A DNA stretch of 8,392 nt from an uncultured Collinsella sp. (GTDB taxonomy: Bacteria > Actinomycetota > Coriobacteriia > Coriobacteriales > Coriobacteriaceae), in the NCBI GenBank assembly GCA_900541245.1, contig UQIS01000056.1:1-8392 (forward strand), in the 5' to 3' direction. The translations under genes were made by a program, and so were the position numbers. The number at the start of each line of letters is the position of its first letter. The stretch's first letter is position 1. This document shows, one piece after another, positions 5,670-8,392 of this stretch. The notes beneath the pieces are model-generated. The model was not told the DNA's origin. It did not search any database and worked only from the letters and a program-made list of their open reading frames with translations.

Positions 5670-7546
5670 GCGTGGTGCAGCATATCCGCGACCGTGCGGG
5701 CCATTTTCGCTGGATGGGACTGCTCGTGGTGTGGGCGGTCTTTATTGCCATGGCCGCCGTGCTGCTGGTGGAGCGCGCCGGCGTGCAGTACAGTGCGGGC
5801 CAACATAAGCTGGGGATGCTTGCCGCCAACGATGCGGTGCCGGCCTCCCCGGCAATCTTTGGCCAAAAGCCCACGTGCCTGGTCGTTACCGATTCCGATC
5901 AAGCTGGCGTCGAGGACGTAAAGGAGCAGTTTGACCAGATCCTGCTCGACATGAAGATCGCGCACCGCGACGTGGACCTTGCGCTGGATGGCGCGGACGC
6001 CATTCCCTCGCTGACCTCCTTCGATCGCGTGATTTTGCTCATGCCGTCGCTCGATAGGCTCGGTACGTACCTGACTGATATTATGAGCTGGGTGAGTGCC
6101 GGCGGTTCGCTTATGCTCGCCATGCCGCCGGACAACTCGAGCTATCTGCAAGTGATTGCCCCCAAGCTTGGCATTGAATCGGCCGGATATGACTATGTAA
6201 AAGCCGAAAGCATTGTGCCGAGCGAGGACTTTATGCTCGGCGGGGGAGAGCGCTACGAGCTCTCGGACCCCTTTGATTCGTCGCTTTCGGTTTCGCTGCG
6301 CGAGACGGCGCGTGAGTGGGCAAAGACCGGCGATGCGGGCGCCCCGCTCATTTGGTCGAATGATTGCGGTAGCGGACGCACCGTGGTGTGCAATATCGGT
6401 GTCTACGACAAGGTCATGCGCGGGTTTTATGCCGCGGCGATCAGCCTACTCGGCGATGCCACGGCCTATCCGGTCATCAACAGCGCCGTGTTCTATTTGG
6501 ACGACTTTCCCAGCCCCGTGCCCTCGGGCGACGGCACCTACATCAAGCGCGACTACGGGCTTTCCATCGCCGACTTTTATGCCAAGGTCTGGTGGCCCGA
6601 TCTGCAAAAGCTCGCGCAAAAATACGACATTCGCTATACCGGCGTGATGATTGAAAACTACGAGGACGCGGTCAACCAGACCGAGCCCGCGCGCCAGGCC
6701 GATACTACGCAGTTCCGCTACTTTGGCGGCATGCTGCTGCAGATGGGCGGAGAGCTGGGCTTTCACGGCTACAACCATCAGCCGTTGGCGCTTTGGGACA
6801 CCGACTATGGCACGCTGTACGACTACAAGACGTGGAAGAACAAGGAGACGCTTGTCGCATCGCTCAACGAGCTTATCGCCTTCCAGGACGAGGTGCTGCC
6901 CACCGCGCACGGCTCGGTCTACGTGCCGCCGTCGAATATTCTTTCGGCTCGCGCGCGCAAGCTTATCGGTACCGATGTTCCGCGCATTAAGACCGTTGCC
7001 AGTACGTATTTTGAGGATGGCACCGACCTGCCGTACGTGCAGGAGTGTGGCGTGGCGAGCGATGGCAGCGTGGAGCAGCCGCGTATTGTCTCGGGCGGCA
7101 TGGTCGGCGATTCTTACATGCGCCTGGCCGCAGTGTCCGAGCTCAACATGCACTACGTGCGCACGCATATTATGCACCCGGACGCTCTGCTCGATCCCGC
7201 TCGCGGCGCTACAGAGGGCTGGGAGGTCTACAAGGGCGGCTTGACCGACTACCTGGACTGGCTTACCAAGTCTGCGCCCGACCTGCGGCGCCAGACTGGC
7301 TCGGAATGCTCGGGTGCCATCCAGCGCTTTTCGTCCGTAACGGTGAGCGTGGATACAGACGCGGATGCCTGGACGCTTAGTCTGGGCAATTTCCACGACG
7401 AAGCGTGGCTCATGTTCCGCGCCAACAACGGCGAGCCGGGTGCGGTCACGGGCGGCGAGATTACGCATCTGACGGGCGACCTGTACCTGGTCAAAGCCAC
7501 GGACAAGACGGTGACCATTGCGCGCAAGGAGGGTGGCGACAAATGA
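5666..7546 (+). CDS. pelA: PelA-type polysaccharide deacetylase, membrane-anchored, no hydrolase domain
   Basis: This 626-residue protein is predicted to remove acetyl groups from the N-acetylated Pel polymer outside the membrane. One uncleaved-looking membrane helix lies at about 15-36. Residues 60-260 form an alpha/beta region with strands such as CLVVTDSD (71-78) and RVILLMPS (121-128), resembling a class-I amidotransferase-like or reductase-like domain of unknown role. The deacetylase domain follows. FYLDDFPSP (276-284) supplies the paired Asp of a CE4/CE18-type motif, GFHGYNH (365-371) supplies the HxxxH metal ligands, YVPPSN (419-424) is motif-3-like, and HIMHPD (501-506) gives the C-terminal histidine motif. 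A beta-rich tail closes the protein. Pseudomonas PelA is about 950 residues with an N-terminal hydrolase domain; no such domain exists here. This matches the deacetylase-only form of Gram-positive pel clusters, possibly DUF2194 in domain databases. The ATG overlaps the pelE stop as ATGA, and the stop overlaps pelF the same way. Confidence 0.87.
   Translation: MSVVQHIRDRAGHFRWMGLLVVWAVFIAMAAVLLVERAGVQYSAGQHKLGMLAANDAVPASPAIFGQKPTCLVVTDSDQAGVEDVKEQFDQILLDMKIAHRDVDLALDGADAIPSLTSFDRVILLMPSLDRLGTYLTDIMSWVSAGGSLMLAMPPDNSSYLQVIAPKLGIESAGYDYVKAESIVPSEDFMLGGGERYELSDPFDSSLSVSLRETAREWAKTGDAGAPLIWSNDCGSGRTVVCNIGVYDKVMRGFYAAAISLLGDATAYPVINSAVFYLDDFPSPVPSGDGTYIKRDYGLSIADFYAKVWWPDLQKLAQKYDIRYTGVMIENYEDAVNQTEPARQADTTQFRYFGGMLLQMGGELGFHGYNHQPLALWDTDYGTLYDYKTWKNKETLVASLNELIAFQDEVLPTAHGSVYVPPSNILSARARKLIGTDVPRIKTVASTYFEDGTDLPYVQECGVASDGSVEQPRIVSGGMVGDSYMRLAAVSELNMHYVRTHIMHPDALLDPARGATEGWEVYKGGLTDYLDWLTKSAPDLRRQTGSECSGAIQRFSSVTVSVDTDADAWTLSLGNFHDEAWLMFRANNGEPGAVTGGEITHLTGDLYLVKATDKTVTIARKEGGDK
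7526..7532 (+). promoter_or_regulatory. Ribosome binding site of pelF
   Basis: AAGGAGG, near the end of pelA, lies ten bases before the ATG at 7543. It is a near-perfect Shine-Dalgarno sequence at slightly long spacing. Confidence 0.7.
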
Positions 7547-8392
7547 GAATCTGCTTGGTGCTCGAGGGTTGCTACCCCTATGTGCACGGCGGCGTGTCCA
7601 CCTGGATGCACGGCTATATCCAGGCCATGCCCGAGCACGAGTTTGTGCTGTGGGTGATTGGCGCGTATGCTGCCGACCGCGGCAAGTTTGTCTACGAGCT
7701 GCCCGGTAATGTGGTCGAGGTGCACGAGGTGTTCCTGGACGACGCCCTGCGCCTTTCTGGCGAGCAGGAAGAGGCAGACTATAACGACCGCGAGCGCGAG
7801 GCGTTGCGCCGCCTGGTGTCGCTCTCCAATCCGGATTGGGACGTGCTGTTCGATATCTTCCAGCGCCGTCGCGTGCATCCGCTCTCGTTTTTGCAGAGCC
7901 GCACCTTTATGGATATCTTTCGCGACGTGTGCCTGGCCGAGTATCCCTACACGCCCTTTGCCGACGCATTCCATACCATGCGCTCCATGCTGCTGCCTGT
8001 GCTCTACCTGCTGGGCAGCGAGGTGCCGGTGGCCGATGTGTACCACGCCATCTCGACTGGCTACGGCGGCCTGCTCGCCTGCCTGGGTTCGAGCGTTCAC
8101 CATGCGCCGGTGCTGCTCACCGAGCATGGCATCTATACCCGCGAACGCGAGGAAGAGATCATTCGCGCCGACTGGGTTGTGCCGTCGTTTAAGGATCGCT
8201 GGATCCGCTTTTTCTACCTGCTTTCGGAGGAGATCTACCGTCGCGCCTTTCGCGTGACGAGCCTGTTTCATAACGCCCGCAAGACGCAGATTGATATGGG
8301 CTGCGATGCGGACAAATGCCTGGTCATTCCCAATGGCATCCAGTTCGATCGCTTTAAGGACATTTACTTAAAGCCTGATGACGATTTGGTGG
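7543..8392 (+). CDS. pelF: PelF-like GT4 glycosyltransferase, truncated by window edge
   Basis: The frame stays open from the ATG to the right edge, giving 283 residues with no stop, so only the N-terminal part is seen. PelF is the soluble GT4-family transferase that polymerises Pel from UDP-sugars on the cytoplasmic face. The N-terminus carries CYPYVHGGVSTW (10-21), the glycine loop and aromatic signature of PelF. LLTEHGIYTRERE (191-203) is the most diagnostic block; its histidine lies at the expected active-site position. VIPNGI (261-266) marks the entry to the second Rossmann domain. The donor-binding glutamates of GT4 enzymes would lie beyond the edge. The full protein is usually about 500 residues, so close to half is missing. 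The start overlaps the pelA stop as ATGA. In Gram-positive pel clusters pelG, encoding a multi-spanning transporter, normally follows. Confidence 0.92.
   Translation, partial: MRICLVLEGCYPYVHGGVSTWMHGYIQAMPEHEFVLWVIGAYAADRGKFVYELPGNVVEVHEVFLDDALRLSGEQEEADYNDREREALRRLVSLSNPDWDVLFDIFQRRRVHPLSFLQSRTFMDIFRDVCLAEYPYTPFADAFHTMRSMLLPVLYLLGSEVPVADVYHAISTGYGGLLACLGSSVHHAPVLLTEHGIYTREREEEIIRADWVVPSFKDRWIRFFYLLSEEIYRRAFRVTSLFHNARKTQIDMGCDADKCLVIPNGIQFDRFKDIYLKPDDDLV

Noticed and set aside
6446..7468. 340-codon antisense open frame opposite pelA
   Set aside because: Long antisense frames are common in GC-rich genes. The plus-strand protein has coherent deacetylase motifs, and the antisense product shows none.
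7249..8271. 340-codon antisense open frame opposite the pelA/pelF junction
   Set aside because: It spans two well-supported overlapping genes and its product is low in recognisable structure. It is a composition-driven shadow.

Overview
The window looks like chromosomal DNA from a moderately high-GC Gram-positive, most likely an actinobacterium of the Coriobacteriia type (Collinsella-like). This taxonomic call is an inference from three things: codon use in the right-hand half, tightly overlapping genes with strong Shine-Dalgarno sites, and a pel gene set of the Gram-positive form. No rRNA or other marker gene is present to confirm it.

The window has two unrelated parts, both read rightward. 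Bases 1-296 hold no gene I can support. They contain a perfect 14-bp palindrome and an AT-rich stretch that probably carries the promoter of the next gene. Bases 297-2524 hold a compact, AT-richer two-gene unit with a one-base overlap: an OLD/AAA_15-type ABC-like ATPase followed by a separate TOPRIM-like protein. Together they resemble a split OLD nuclease, in the manner of PARIS (AriA/AriB) or the AbiL/RloAB pairs, and are a candidate anti-phage defence system. Composition changes sharply after this unit, which fits acquired DNA beside a resident operon.

Bases 2525-2628 are a short spacer with a plausible sigma-70-type promoter and a strong ribosome binding site. From 2629 to the right edge runs a Gram-positive pel exopolysaccharide operon in the order pelD, pelE, pelA (deacetylase only), pelF. 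Every junction overlaps by four bases. The operon is cut by the window edge inside pelF; pelG would be expected next.

How the pel genes work together (family knowledge applied to these sequences): PelF polymerises the cationic amino-sugar polymer on the cytoplasmic face. PelD, PelE and PelG form the inner-membrane synthase/transport complex, and PelD is its cyclic-di-GMP receptor. The membrane-anchored PelA protein deacetylates the polymer outside the membrane. Points that stand out are a PelD with an extra N-terminal epimerase/SDR-like domain whose catalytic motifs have decayed, a PelD RxxD site kept in exact register beside a degenerate GGDEF, and a PelA with no glycoside hydrolase domain. 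No diguanylate cyclase, mobile element, tRNA, rRNA or CRISPR array is visible.
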